From positions 4,526,001 to 4,590,000 of the forward strand of contig NC_018681.1 in assembly GCF_000250675.2 (NCBI RefSeq): 64,000 bases of DNA, in the 5' to 3' direction. The notes beneath the pieces were generated by a model. It ran no database searches. It was not told where the DNA came from and was given only the letters and a program-made list of their open reading frames with translations. The DNA comes from Nocardia brasiliensis ATCC 700358 (GTDB lineage: Bacteria > Actinomycetota > Actinomycetes > Mycobacteriales > Mycobacteriaceae). The translations under genes and the position numbers were made by a program. Below are positions 32,301-47,300 of this stretch, piece after piece (within the stretch, counting starts at the first letter, position 1; every line of letters starts with the position of its first letter).

Positions 32301-35300
32301 ATCGTCACCGCTTCGGCCGGCGCCGACCGCCGTATCCTTGCCGCCCAGCGCGTTGCCGTTGGCGGTCGTGTGCAGGAAATTGGTCTCCAGCGCAACGCCA
32401 TTGGGCAGGCGCCGACCGCGGATCCGGTCGAGATCGGCTTTGGGATGTGGCCGCGCTTCGAAGGCCACCTCGACCAGGCGCGGCACGAACGGGTAGCTGC
32501 GGTCGACGAACGCGAACGACTTGGTGCCCGGTCCGTTGGCGAGGGTGCGGGTGCCGAAAATCGAGGTGTGCTTGTTGATTTGCGCCACGACGCCGCGGAA
32601 GTGATTGGCCGAGCTGGGATCGAGCACACCTGGCGCCACCGACTCCACCAATTTCTTGGTAGCCACTTTGAAGTCGTTGTGTCCGCCTTCGATGTTCGCT
32701 TTGACGACGTTGCCGTAGGTGAGGGCGCCGTTGCTCAGGACGTAGCCGATCGGTAGGAACAGATCGGCCCGCTGCTGCTTGACGATCTTGTGCACGCCGC
32801 TCTCCCGGACCAGGCGGGCGAGGTGCGGATGCAGGTGTAGATCCTTGTCGTACAACAGGAATTCGGTCCCGCCGGGGTCGTCGACGACGAGGGTGTTGTC
32901 GCCGTAGGCAGTGGGCTCCGCTGCTCCAACGAGGATTCGCGCCATGTCGGTCAGATATCTCGCCACTTTGGAGCGGCGGTGCACCATGGCGGCGAGATCT
33001 TTCCCAGTACCTGTGATGAGGTTGCGGGTACCGGTTTCGACGGTGACCACGTGCACGACCCGCGCGGTGAACCGATAGGCCTCGCCGCGCGGTCCCGCCG
33101 GGTTCGTTCCGGCCGCGTTGGCGGCGATCGTCGTTATCCGATTGGTGCCGATGGATTCGGCGGCCGTGGCATGCCGCGGGCGGGAGAACGCGTGCTGGTA
33201 GGTTCCGCCGGGAATGGTGCTGTGGTCGGCTTCGGCGCCGAAGCGCTGTGTCTCGCTGAGGCCGAACTGGTCGCTGTGCACAGTTTGCGACTTCTCGTCC
33301 GCATGGTCCTGGGATGGCGACCAGTTCTCGGTGTTGATCTTCGCCGACTTCGGCAGCACCACAATGTCGGTGAGGTACGACTCGAGTCGAACGATGTAGT
33401 CGGTGCCCGCGACGACGCCCGCGGTGCCGATGCCCTCGATCTCGTCGGAGCCATGTGAGGTCTGCACCAGCGTCGCCAGCTGAGCTTGCGGAGAGAAGGC
33501 GGTGTGAATGATTTGGTACGGCGCTGACTCCGGGTTGGCGGTGCGTCCGCCGAAAGTTTGTTCCCAGACCCAGTTACCGCCGACGGCGATCTTGTTGATC
33601 CCCCATTCGACCCAGCCTGGGCGTACGTCGGGTTCCGATTCGGGGTCGCTGAGCGCCCGCGACGCATCGTGCAGCGCGCCCGCGGGATCGGTGACGATGA
33701 TCGCCGGCACGTCGGATGGCAGCGTGTCGGTCCGGCGAGGCGTGGTTTGCTCGGGTGACTCGACGGGGAATGCACCGGGTATCTGTGTGGGCGGAGGCGC
33801 GGTCTCGGTATCGGGTACCGGGAGAACGGTGTGCAGCGCGCCGGATGGATCGGTGACGACAACCGTGGGAATTTCCGAGGACGGGAGGTCGGAGGTCGGC
33901 GGGCTGGTCTGCTCGGGCTCGGCTGCCGGTTGCGGATTCCACCGCGGAAGGACCGCATCCTCTTCGGGATCGACTGGGAATGCTCCCGATACGGCCTGCT
34001 CGACCTGCTCGGTCTGCTCGACCTGCTCGGTATCGAGCCTCGTTCCGTTGATGAGAGCGAAAACGGCCTGGCGGATTTTTGTGCTGGAGCCGGCGTCGAG
34101 GACGACCGCCTGCTCGGGAAGGCCTCGGGTCGGTGCAGCGAGGTGGTCGATGTCCTCGTCCGTGATCTTGCGAATGGTCGCGACCGGAGGCGGGGACGGG
34201 TCGGTCGGCTCTTGGTCCTCCGTGCGATAGGTGGGCACATTGAGGTGGACCACGCCCGCGCTGCGCATCAAGTCCGGGTCCTCGCCATCGCTGTAGGAGA
34301 TCTCCATCCAATGCACGACAGGTACGGTGAAGTTTTGTGTGCCGTCGTCGGCGGGGCTGATGATCATATTCGTGGCGCCGGTGTCGAAACCATATGTCGC
34401 ACCCGCCGAGGAGTGGTACGCGTGGACATAGCTCGGCGTCACGCTGGCAAGGATTTGATTGCTCGGCACATCGAACGGGTTGGTGATCGCCACATTTCCG
34501 CCGCCGTTCCAATTCGCCTGCAGCGAGGTGGCGTCGGACTGCGTGCTGCCGGGCAGGTTGATCCCTGCCCGGTTCTGTGTCTGGAATTTGGGCAGCGTCA
34601 GGTCATGGCTGACCCCGTCGTTCGGACGGTCCGGGGAAGCGTAGTAACGCTTCGTGACAATCCTGATCGAAATGCTCTCGGTGCCGAATCGGCCGGGCTT
34701 TTTGAACCATTGGATGGCACCGCCTTCGAGCGTGAGGTTCGTTTCGTCTACTTCGCCGTCGATCATCTCCGGGAAAGTGGCGTCCAGGTCGGACTGTGCC
34801 TTCATCCGCTCGAATGCGGCGATATTGGTTTCGCGGGCGGTCGCGAGTGCCTTCTGTTCGACCAGGTCCAGCACACCCGGGTCATCGTGTTCGCTCGAGA
34901 AAAAGCCGGTCTCGGACAGGAACTTTTCGGCACCGGCGAACAAGGGAGCGGTACCGGTGACCCTGAACGGGGTGGTGTCGAGGCTCAGTTGACGCAAATG
35001 CAACAGCTTCGGTGACAGGTACCGAATGGGCGGCGGCTTTTTATCCGGGGTTTCCTTCGGTTCCGGAGAGCGGGTTCCGGTCGGTTGCTCGGCCGGAGGT
35101 TCCTTCGCGGGCGGAGGCGGCGTCGCGGTCGGCTTCGTGCCCAGCGCTCCCTTCGACGGCACCAGCATGTTGGTCGGGTACGTTCTCCCGTTGGCCAGTG
35201 GTGTTCCCGCAGTGGGCCCGAAACGCTTGCCGTCCCGGACCAGAACGAGATGGACGCGCATGCGGGGTGTCGTGTGCAGCATATCGTCGTGCAGACGCAG

Positions 35301-38300
35301 CGAACGAGAGGTGTGCGCCTTCCTGCCGTAGCTGAGGGAATGACTGGAGTGGTCGGCTACGCCACCTCGGGGGAAAGTGATCTGGCCGCCGCGCCTGGGG
35401 TATTTGGTCTCAGGGAAGGAAGGCCCCGCACCGAGGGTTGTGGTGAATGCCGGGTGCGTACCGGACTCGTTGCTGATCGTCGACTTGCCCGTAACGCCCA
35501 GCTCGCGGAGTGTATAGACTTCCAGGCCGAATTTCTCATGGGTAGGTCCGGTGAGTTCGGTGCCGCCTTCGAAATCGACCTGCATCAAGAAGAAGCCGAG
35601 CGATTTGTTCTCCGAGTCCAGCCAGGAGGGGGAAGGCAGCCACCCGTCCAGCATCAATGGAATATTGCCCAGAATGTTCTCTTCCTTGAAGAAATCCATC
35701 AGGTCGCCGAGGGAATTGTCGGAGATGCCTACGAGTCGTTCGCGGAAACCCTGGAATACGTCGATAAGCAGTTCGTCGTGGTTCGGCATGCTGAGTGCCG
35801 AGTAGAAAGGGAACTTCGACAACGACGGCGCGGTTTCCTGGGTTTGCTCGGGATGGAAGACCGCCGGAACCGTTTCCAAATTATTGGGATCGACGCGTGG
35901 CAGTTCGGTATTGTCGACCAGGAATTTCGGAATCCAGATCAACAGTAGGTCGGGCGCCGCCCCGGCGATATCATGCCACACTTTCGCTGTGCTATCGGTC
36001 GGCAGGATATCGTCGATACCCTGATTCAGGCTGAACTGCCATTCCTGTTCGTAGGTATGCGGAATGGTCGGGCCCTTGCTCAACTTCTTGACCGTCGACT
36101 CGACCGTCGCGCCGGCCTCGATGCGCGTGGCGTACTGGTTCAGGATGACCGAAGCTTGCGGTGTGCCATCGAGACTGCGCAAGCCCCGTTCGTACATCGG
36201 CCATTTCGCACCGTAGGAACCCGAGAGCGATCGCAGATCGTGCTCACTGGCGCTGTTGCTGATCGAGCTCCACCCACGCGCGTAATGCCACAGCACGACC
36301 GGCGGACCGTTGCCCGGGGCGTCGCGGTCGCCGACCGGCGGCAGCTGCTCCGCGGCCGGCCGCGCGTTGCGCAGACGCAGGCGGATCGAAACGGGAAAGA
36401 GGCGGCCACGGTAGGTCACGCGCAGCGGCAAGCCCGACTTGGTGAGCAGCCGCGACCACTCGCTGCTGATCAGACGGGGGGTGAGTACCCGGCTCAGCTC
36501 GGCCCGGAACTTCTTGTCCTCGCCGTTGATTCCGACCACCTGCCGGTACAGCTGCTCGCGCAGCCACTGGGCGGTCGTATCCGGCACCGGGACGATATCG
36601 ACGATTTCCTTCAGGCCGTCGCGCTGCGAACCCAGATCCCGGACAATGTGATTCACCTGCCCGGTGCTCGCCGAAGTGGTCTGGATCAGCGCCGTGGATG
36701 TCGAACTCTGCGCCGCAGGGGCAGATTCGGTGTTTGTGTCGATCTCCGGCGGCGCCGAGAACAACTTGGGCTCTTCGTCAGGATCGACCTTGCCCTGGCC
36801 GCCAGAGTGCGCCGGGCCGGCGCGGTTGCCCGAAATCCCTTCCGCCGCTATGTTTCCGGTGCCCGACACGGCCGCGTCTCCGGTGGCACCCGCGCCGAGG
36901 TACGGTGTCGGGACGCCGGCATAGCCATCGGGCGCCGACGATTCCGACGGTGCCAGTCGTGACTCGTAGCCGGTCACCTCCGACTCACCGGTTGTGCCCG
37001 AAACGTAGCTGGCCCCGTCCGTTTCGTCGGAGTCGTTGTTGTCGTGGTCGGGCGCCGGACTGATGTGTGGTTCGGTGGTGGTTGTCACCGTGGGTCCGAT
37101 CCGGCCGTGCAGGACGGTGATGTCGGGATCGTCGGGGTGTGCGCTGATGGAGTCGAGAACGAAAGAAGTCCCGCGGGCGCACACAAGCTCGTTCAAGAGC
37201 ATAGGTGCGTCGTGGCCCAGATACACACCCCGCGTCCCTGGCAGAACGACGAGGTCGAGGTAGAACTCGGGGTCGTCGTGGATATGAACGGGCTCTTCGG
37301 TAATCGAGGTCGACATGAAGGCGTCAGCGGACTGAACGACGCCCAGCGCCTCACTCGGATCGCCTCCGTCGAGCCGTTCACCGTCCCGGTCCAGCAGGAA
37401 GTCGATATCCTCGACCGCACGCCAGACACGGAACGGTCCGGTCGACGGCAGGGGCTGCCCCGTCGCCTGATCGAGGAGCCTGATGTGCTCGCGAACAGTA
37501 TCGCTATTGAACGGTTCCTGGAAATAGTGCTGATACAAGTTCACGCACAGGCGATGAAAGTTCGCGTCGTCGCGGATCGTCGTCCAGTAACTATCGGGGT
37601 ACGGGTGATTCAGCAGCGTGTCGAGCGCGCCCAGTTCCGCTGATTCGTCCTCCGTCCGATCGACAATGGCTCGTAGGTTGTCTCGACGGGCCTGCAAAGC
37701 CTCGAAATCGAGAGAATCACCGTCCGTACCCACCGTCATGACCACTGTCTCGATCTTCGCGTGCTGCGCGATCTGGGCAAGGGCTTCGTCACGTTCGGTC
37801 TCGGACAACCTCAACAAGTTGTTGACGAAAGAATGTTCCACATAAACCGACAACGCGGCACGTTCCTCCGGCGTCTGCCGGTCAAAAGTACGGAGCTGAT
37901 GGAACCCGAAACTAGCACCAGCCTCATTGGAATCAAAAACACGAACACCGTCATCGCGGACACGACCTTGAGCATCGGGATCATGAAGTTCCAACGTCTC
38001 ATGAACCACCCGCGCACGACGAGTCACATTTACCGGACCCGGAACATCCGCCCCCTCCTCACCAGCAACTTCACTGACAAACGAACCCACAGACAAGCGA
38101 TCAGCATCGCTTTCGCTGGCCTCATCGGCCGACGACATACCCTCGTGGTCGACCGGACTGTCTGCCGACCGAGCGGCGGGCTGGTCGGGTGTCGTGGGTG
38201 CGGCAGACGGGCTGGTTGCGGGCGCGGGGTTGTTGTCCGGCGGTAGTTCGGTGGTGTTTCCGAATGCGAAGCGTGTGCCGGTACCGCGGCTGGACAGACG

Positions 38301-41300
38301 CGAGAATTTGGTCAAATGTGTGGCATCCAGGATGACGGTGCGGTCCGGGCCGTAGGTCAATCCATCGATCGTCTGCGGCACTGCCGGGTTGTCGGCCCAC
38401 GGATTGCGCAACACGATCTCGATACGGCCGGTGACGGCAGAACGCACATCCACCACGTCATAGGTGTGCATGCCCACCAGCCCTGGATATTTGGTTATGT
38501 TCTCCGCGCCCGTGCCGAAGCCGAGAGTGTTCAGCAGAATCTGATCGCCGCGACTGCGCAGGAACCGGACCAGGTCGGAGAAGTGTTGCTGGACAACAGA
38601 ACTGGTCATGGGTTGCGCGGGATCGTTGATCTGGCGGACATAGGCGAGCACGGCGGTGATCTCGGGCTGCCATTGCGCCTGTTCCTCCGGTTGCAGGTGG
38701 TAGCCCAGGAAATTCCGGAAGTGTTCGATGTCGAGTTTTCTGGCGACGTCGGCTCGGTCCCAGACCGGCTCGAGTTGGCCGAGTCGTTGCGCGAACGCGA
38801 ATACCGTATCCGCATCGGCATTCGCACCGAGCTGTTCCATGATCAGGTCATAGATCGTGTCCACACCGAACCGCATCGGGTGCAGGAAGGTGGCCAGGTC
38901 GAGGCCGCGGACGGGTTGATGAGCGGTTCCGGTCGCGTTCAGCTCGTAGGGCGGCAGCAACTGGCCCATCACGTGCGCAGCGAATCCGCCCTTGATCATG
39001 GCGTAGTCACCGCCGCGCCAGATCGCGTAGGCCTTTTCGATCAAGGCGGGCCACAACGGGTTACGCGCGTCGTTGGCCGCGTAGATCATCCGGCCCTGTG
39101 CGTCGGTGTAGAAGTCTCTGGTGACCCGTACCCACTGTGGTACGCCGAGTGCGGTGAAGAAGCGCACGGCAACGGTGCCGTCGGGATATTCGACGATCAT
39201 GTCCCTGATGGCTTGCGGGTTGTTCTCGGCGATATCCATCAGCGGCGCGATCAGATAGCAGTCCCCGGCCTGGCCTTGGGTCGCATCGGCGGGCACGGGG
39301 CCCGCGCTACCGAAGACAGGACCGGACGCGCGCGCTATCGAGCGCCCGAGCTGTTGTAGCGCCGGCGGGGAAACCCGGGTGTTCCCGTCCAGCAGAAGAT
39401 CACCCCAGCTGCCGACCCGCAGCGACACCGGCCCGCCGACCGGCGCATGGCGTGCAGCGTTGCTCGGCGACAGCCAGCGCAGTCCGGTGACTTCGACTGC
39501 CGGCGTAGTCGGCGTCGTCCAGTGGTAGATGCCGTCGCTCTCGGGGGGAAACACCGTCAGCTCACCGAGCAGGTTCCGGTGCACCGAGTGCCGCGCGGCC
39601 GTTGGTTCGTCACCGATCCACACCGTGAGCAGATCCGGGCTCGCTGGATCGACCGTGCCGTGCAGCTCGTCACCAGGCCGGACGCTGAGCAGCTCACCAT
39701 TCTGATCGACGATGCTCAACCGGCCCGCCGGTGCGGTGATCGATGAGCCCGGCATCGGGGCGATCGGCGACGGATGGGCGGGCGCGCCGAACGGGCGGAT
39801 CGATACCGTGGCAGTGCCATTGATATCAGGCCGCAGTAACGCGAATGCCTTCTGCGCCAAAGCCGCCCACATCGGCTCACCATCGGTATGCCCGGCATGC
39901 ATCGGCTCTCCGGACGACTGCGACGTCTCGTGCGGCAGAGTCCGATCGACCCGTACCCACTCCGGCTGACCGTCGATGAAGAACCGCACCGCGACCGTCT
40001 GGTCGGGGTACTCATGGAACATTTCCGCCAAGGCCTGCGGGTCCCGCTCGGCCTCCCTGCTCAGGTTGTTCATCAGCACCGCATAGTCCGCCCGGGTCCC
40101 CTCCCGAGCATCCGAAGGCACCGGCTGCGAGTTCCGCGTCGCGAACACCGGGCCGGTATGCGGGACCATCGACGCGGCGGGGGCACCCAAACCCAACGCG
40201 TGCACAGCGTTCGACGCCAGCGTGACCCGCCAACTGAGGTTCTTGACGGATACCGCACCGTCGGCTTTCGGCTGGATCCCCAATAGCTCGCCTGTACCCA
40301 CCTCGACGACTGCATTCTCGTGGTAGAACAACAGCTGCGTCCGCTGCTGGTTATCCACGCGCCGTGGCGTGCCCACCCACGTGCCCGCGGGATCCTCAGT
40401 CCAGTCCCAGAAGTCGCGTCCGAGTAGTTCGGGATGCACCCGGTATGTCACCTGCGGGTCTGAACTCACCCTGATCTGCGCGTTGTCCCGGCTGATTCTG
40501 TCCAGCTCGATACTGTCGCCCGGGCCGACCACCACCGCATCTCGACCATTCCGGGCGATCAGCACCGTGTTCCCGGTGTTTCCGATCATGCCCACCTGCT
40601 GCACACCCAGATCCGGCGGCACCGAGAAGGTGAGGGGGCCGGGGCGCGGCTCCTCGGGAGCGGGGTCCTCCGCGTAGTTGCCGGAAAGCGATTCCGCCGC
40701 TTCGGTTTCGGTATCGGACACGACTTCGGCCTCGGTGGCACCGGCGCCGAGGTGCTGTGCCGGGGTGCCGACGTAGCCATCGGGCGCCGGCGATTCGGAC
40801 GGTGCCAGTCGTGACCCGTAGCCGGAAACGTCCGGTGCCGATCGGCCTGCGCCCCCACGTTGCTCCCGCAACCTTTCGATCTCGCCTTGGGCGAGGCCGA
40901 GTCCGGAGGGTCCGGCTCGAGGGCTGAGCGGCGGCTGATGGGCGGCGCTGCCGTCGGCGGTGGGGCGGGTTTGTGGTGCGGAAAGAGGTGTGATGAGTGC
41001 GAGGAAGGTGTGCTTGTCGAGTTGTCCTTGCCGTGCCAGTTCGTGTGATTCGGCAACCAGCCATGTCTCCTTGCCGACAACGGGCACTCTGTGCTCGAGA
41101 TAGTTTTTGAAGAGCCGCCGGGACAATTCTGAAACGCTCGCCGCAGTGACACCTGGCCAGGTTTCCCTGAGCTTCACCAAGATATCACCGGGCTCCGTAA
41201 TATTCGCCGCAAAGAGTTGGAGGGCCACTTGCGATTGGCTGAGTTGCGGGCGAGGCACGCCTTCTGCGCGAGTGACGACAGAGTCAGGTGCGATCAGATT

Positions 41301-44300
41301 CAAGTCGTACGCAAGTGCAACGAACGCCGGAAAACTTCCTACACTTTTTCTGGTTTCGATATCCAATGCAGCGTAGATTTCCCTGACAGCCCTCTGTACC
41401 CACGACGTCCCGATAGCCTTTGTCATTCCCGGCCTCGGTCGATGCTTCGCTATTTCAGCGGGCGTCGAGTAGCCTGCGGCAACGGAATGCAGCACTTCAA
41501 ATGCGTCGTCGCTCAGTTCGAATGGACGGCGTTCGGGAAGTACGGGTGGTGGTGCGAGGGAACCGATGGCGTTCTGGTCGAGGCGTCCTTTCTGCAGGGC
41601 CGTTTTCGCAATCTCGGTACGACGGGCGAAGGGGTGAGCGGTCGCGCCGAGTCCGAGATCGTGGGCGGCGGTAATCAAGATTAGTTCGAGCGCCGCGTAA
41701 GTGATATCGAGAGCAGTGACGATTTGTTGATTGTTGTAGCCTGCGCTGACGCGGTGCAGTACGTCCATCTGCATGGTTGTCAAGGTGGTTCGTGGGAGTG
41801 CCAGCTCAGCTGCGGCCAGGCGCCGAGACTGCGCCGCGATGGCCGCGGCCTCTGGGTCGGGACCGGCGAAGTAGTCCGCTGCCTCTTCCTGCTCACTGAG
41901 GGAAAGTGATTCTGCCGCTTCGATTTCGATCGCGGAGACGCCTACGGACTCGGCTTCGGGGGCATCGTCGCCTAGGTGCTGTACCGGGGCGCCGGCGTCG
42001 CCCTCGGGCACCGATGGTTCGGACGGTGCCAGCCGTGACTCGTAGCCGGAAACGTCCGGTGCCGATCGGCCTGCGGCGACACGCTGCGCCCGCAACCGCT
42101 CGATTGCTTCGGGCACCAACGCAGGCCCGGCTGCCGCCACGATTTGGTCGGCTACCGCTGCGGTGATCTCCCGGCCCACCGCGACGCCCAAGCGTGCTGC
42201 GATATTTTTGACACGCCCCGCAACGGTCGGGCCGGACACGCCTATCAGACGGCCTATGGCCAGGGTGCTGTACCCTGCGGCGTAGTGCTGCACGATCGTT
42301 TGTTCTTCAGGGGACAACAGCTCTGGTGGCGCTATCTTCTGTATCTCCACTATGTCTTCGTTGCTCAGCGCACCCGACACCACAGCACGCTTCTTCAGGG
42401 CACGGCTGAAATTATTCCAATCATCTACGTCAACATCGATGCCGAACAAATCTCTCAAGCGGAACACAAATGGCCCGCTGCGTCTCATATCTATTTTCAG
42501 GACTTCGCTGATATACCCTGGCCAGTAGCCTCTGACCGCGTGACGAAAGATTTTCTTCTGAATATCCGAAAAATAGTTGACCGGGTGCCGTACGCTACGC
42601 TTCATGCCCTTGAAAGCGTCGTCGGAACCAACTTTCTCGAGCGCCTGCTCGAGCGAATCGACACCGAGCCGCGCATAGGCGGTCCTCAGCCAATAGTCGT
42701 ACCTGTCGTCCGTGGCGAGCTTCGCTTGTATCGAGTTATAGCCCGAAGCGGCGTGAACCAGCGCCCGCTGCATCTCAAAGATCAGGCTGCCGAACAAGGC
42801 CGGTTCCCGCGCGGGCGTGTGCGAGACGGCGAGAGCGGCACGTTCGACGAATACTTCTGTGATGGCCCGCTGCGGATTCGTCAAATGATCGACGATGAGT
42901 CGCCGCGCGTCGTTCTCCGTGAAGACAGGTCCATCGAAGCTGGCGTTCGAGGCGCTCTCCGCACGGTACTGCGGGAACCGGTATTGCGGGAACAGACCAC
43001 CCCGATCGGTGACCCACACCTCCAGCACTCCGCCATCGCCGTCGACAATAGATATCTCGGTACCAGCAGGGAAGCCGGGCAGCCCTTCCTCCGCCCCGGT
43101 CCCGGCGTACTCTACCGCCGCCACAAGCTGATCCAGTTCCGCCCAGCCCAGGCCCTTGCGGACCAAAATTCCGGTTACAGAACGATTCCCGTCATGGACA
43201 TGGTTTTCCACATAGGCACGGATGCGGGAGACATCGATGGCATCCCTATCACGCGAATCAGCACCGCCGCCACCGCGGTAATAGGCAACAAATTCGCTGC
43301 CACCAGGGTAAACGAGCCCGAGCGCGCCCCCTGTCGCATCAGTGATACTGATAATCGAACCCGGCAAATATGTCGGGAGTGCCCCGCCACCGGCAAAAGT
43401 CACGTCGAAGTCCAGGTCGGCAAGCAATAAATCGAGATTATCGATTGCCTTGACCGGGCCGACCGAACTGTCGCCGTCTGTAAAGATGTTCGTACCGGGT
43501 AGACCGTCCCCTCCACGCCACTCATGATCAGCCGGGCCTATGCCAGCCGGATCATCAGGGCCGAGGCCGAAGAATGCTCTCTCGGTGTTCGACCCGGTCG
43601 CCACGTGTGCGGCCCTTCCGGGCGCACCCGCCGAGAGATCGTCCGTTGCGGAAATGAACGGAACACTTGCCGGATCCATGGACGACAGCGCATCCGCGGT
43701 CGTGTCCATGGCGGATTCGGGCTGCGCGGATGCGGGTCCGCGGTTGTCGTCGGTTTGGCTGCCCGCGCCGATGTTGACATTGCCGAGGGCGGCGGCGCCG
43801 GTGGTGGGGTAGCCGGGGGCGGTGAATGCGATGCCGTGAGCGTCGGTTGTGGGCGGGGCGAAGAATATGGCGGTGAGCGAATGGGCGTCGGCAGGATGGT
43901 AGTAGGTCGGGAACTGCTCACGGTCGCTGCTTTCGATCGGCAGGTCGTCCTCGGTCGCCGGGTTGTAAGCCCTGACCTGCACTCCGGCAGCCTTATCGTT
44001 AGGACCTACCGATGGGTCTTCGGAACGTACCGGCTTCGTATAGAACACGACGGTGTGCGCGCCGATATTGTGCTCGATGTCGATGCTTGCAACACCGTAG
44101 ACCACACCAGCGAAGTATCCGGGACCGTAAGCGCGTAGCAAACGGGCGATCTCGATGTAGTAATCGAACTGCTGCAGCCGCCCACCGGCCGCCTCCTCGA
44201 AGGCATGAGTGCTCATACCTGCCAAGCCGACCGGTTCCTCGGGCGGGGTGATTCGATGCGCCGAGTTGACGAGATCGCGGTTGAAGGTCCCGACCGCGAT

Positions 44301-47300
44301 GCGCCGCAGCGCCCGTTGCGCGCAATCATTGGCGCGCGGTCCAGGCTCGGCGACGACCGGCCTCGTCCACTCCGACCCGCCACGAGGAGTTTCGGGGACC
44401 GCAGCACTACCATCCCCCCACGCCTGCGCCTCAGCCTCACCCGCCGCCAAATCAGTTGCGGCAGCAGCCAAAATCAGACGGACCTTTTCTTCACTGATAT
44501 GCTCTCTATCGCCCATTTCAATGCCGTAACGGCGAGCGATCCGCCGCACCGTCCTGCCAACAAATTGCCGGGATCCTACATCCCGTGTAGTCCCGCCGTG
44601 TAACTCGGATACATCTTTCATCGTCATGGCGGGATTCGCCCGGAGAGTCAGAAGAATAGTTCTTTCTTTTTTCGTGAACAGGGGCGATGGCGCGATTTCC
44701 TGTACCGCTGCCAAATCAGCATTGGTCAATGCCCCGCGCGCCACAGCATACTTCTTCAACACCGAACCGAACCGCCGGTCATCGACGTCGACTTCGATAC
44801 CGAATAGTTTCCTGATAGAGGCGAGATGTGTATTAGCCGTGCTAGTTTCGAAACCCAGGTATTCGCCTATCAGTGCAGGTGAGTAGCCTCGTACTGCCAA
44901 CCAAAAGGTCTGCCTCTCATCATCTGTCCAAATTTTCGACGGATACTTAACCTCCAACATCATCTTCATAAACTCAGGGGCAGAGCTCACCAGCGCCAAC
45001 GCTGCCGACAACCTCTCCCCACTAGGAAGCCCTCCGACCCCGAGCCGTCTATACATGCGCTCAACGATTCTAGTTGCAGCTGGGGTGGTTCTCCCCAGAG
45101 CTACCAGTGCGCGATGCCAACCGAAACCGGAAGCGAGGTAAGTGAACAACTCCTTCTGATCCTCGTTTAGCCGACCGAAAGGCGACCGATCATTCCCGGC
45201 TCCAGCACCCCGCGAGTCCAGAGCCGCAGCACCACCCCGACTTTCGTATGGGCGGCCGGACACAGGGCGATCCACCGACACGCCAGTAATCATTCGCGCC
45301 GAATTCGAGATATGGTTGATTACCAAATTCCGCGCCTGCAAGCCCTCGAACACGGGCCCGTCAAGGCTATCCCTGGAAGCAGCAGCAGAATACTGCGGAA
45401 ACAAACCGCCTGCATCCGTAACCAGCAGCCGCAGAGTCCCACCGTTATTATCGACCAGAGAAATCTCGGTGCCTCCCGGGAATCCAGGCAAACCCGTCCC
45501 CACCGAACGCGCACCGGGCAACTGCGAATCCAACGCCCCTACCAGGCGATAATCCTCACCCCGCCCTTGCAACGAACCCGGACCATGCCACACTTTTATC
45601 GACGAAACATCAGGCATTGCACCGAAAAAATGTTCCACCCGCCCTCGGGCGCTACCGAAGGTAACGGGTTCCCCCACCCCAGAAACATTACTTCCTTCGA
45701 CATAAAATATAGTGAAATCGAGGTCACCCGCAACGATGAGCTCCAGCATTCCCGCCTCGCCATGAATACGGACCACACTACCCACCCGCAGCGTCTGCGT
45801 CTCACCCGCCTCAACAAGCAGCACATCAATTTCGACCTGAGAGAATAATTGCTCCAAACTGCCGACAGACCGCACACCATCCACCGAGAAATCATCCGCC
45901 ACGGAAACAACCGCGGCGTCCGTAGGATCCGCGAACACCACACCAACCATATCGTCGACAACGAGATCAGAATCTTGCTCACTCTCGTGGGCAGCTGAAG
46001 ACAAGCCGGGGTTAGGGAAAGTGTGGGTGTGGTCTTCGACCGTGGTCGTTGTCACTTCGGGAGTATGGGTGTCGCGTGATTGGTCATCGGGCGCCGGAAG
46101 CGGCAGTTCCCAGCGCCGCGCCTCCGCCACCAGGTCGGTCAAGCTCGCGCTTGCCGGCAATCGCAACGCGGCACGCATTGCCTTGATGCGGGTCGTGACA
46201 GTTAGGGGGGCAATGCCGAGTTCTGTAGCGATCGAATTCAGGCTCCGTAGCGGTTGCTGGTTGAGCCGGAAGAGCACACTCATCTGATCGTCGAAGAATG
46301 TGACGCGAGCATCCGAGTCCGGATCGGATCCGTGGTATTCGAAGTCCAGATCACCTCGCTCGGTGTTGGGAGCAAGTATCCCCCAGAGGCGCGCCGCCCG
46401 GACCGTATCGAGAGGATTACGGTTATCCCCGACAAGTTGTAGCTTCGTGTAGATGTTGTTTACATACTTGCTGGTTGCTCTTTCCGTGATTTCGGTGTAT
46501 CTGGCAGATTTCAGTTCGGCCAAGATATCCTTGAAAACCTTTTTCTCCATAGTGGGCTTGCGCCGAGAGAGCCGTTGCAGCAAATCCACCTCATAGTCCA
46601 AAAACTGCACAAGCACATCAGATCCGGGATTCTTGAAGGAATATCCATGATCCACATCGCCGGCTTCTGGCTGCCGAGCCAACAACCCCCACTCCCGAGC
46701 CGCTCGTACGACCCCGAGCAGATCGAGATGAGACCTTACCCCCAGCTTTTTGGCCATCGACCAAAACCGGGCTGTCATCCAATTCGCGTCAGTGCGCTCG
46801 TCACCGGCCGCGCGCAATTCCTCGGCGATATCCCCATGGCTTTTAGGCATCAGGCCGGGCCCGTACCGCGACGCCCGGTAAAGGATATCCATTTCATCGG
46901 GCTCGAACGCCACCAGCGAACCGGTCCCCGGATGCCGACCGTAATAGTCCGCGCTCCCGGGCAACAGTTCCAGTTGCGACATCTCCGACCGCGGCCCGAC
47001 AGTTCCGACCCCTACTGCGCCTACATCGCGCAGAAGGTCCAGCAGCCCTGACTTCGACAACGTCGCGCCAGCCTCATCGATGAACATGCCATCGGAGCCC
47101 GCCGATACCACGCGCCAGCCGTGGTCAGTAGGCTCACGCCACGACACCCGTGTTCCAGCCCCGAAGGCATTCGCGTTCAAGGCGAACAAGAACCGAGCCA
47201 CATCCCACACCTGATAAGCCCCTTGCTCCGGACCAGGCTGCACAACCCGCACCCAACCGCCAGCACCCAACTGCGGTGACGCCGCGCGCAAAGTCTCTCG

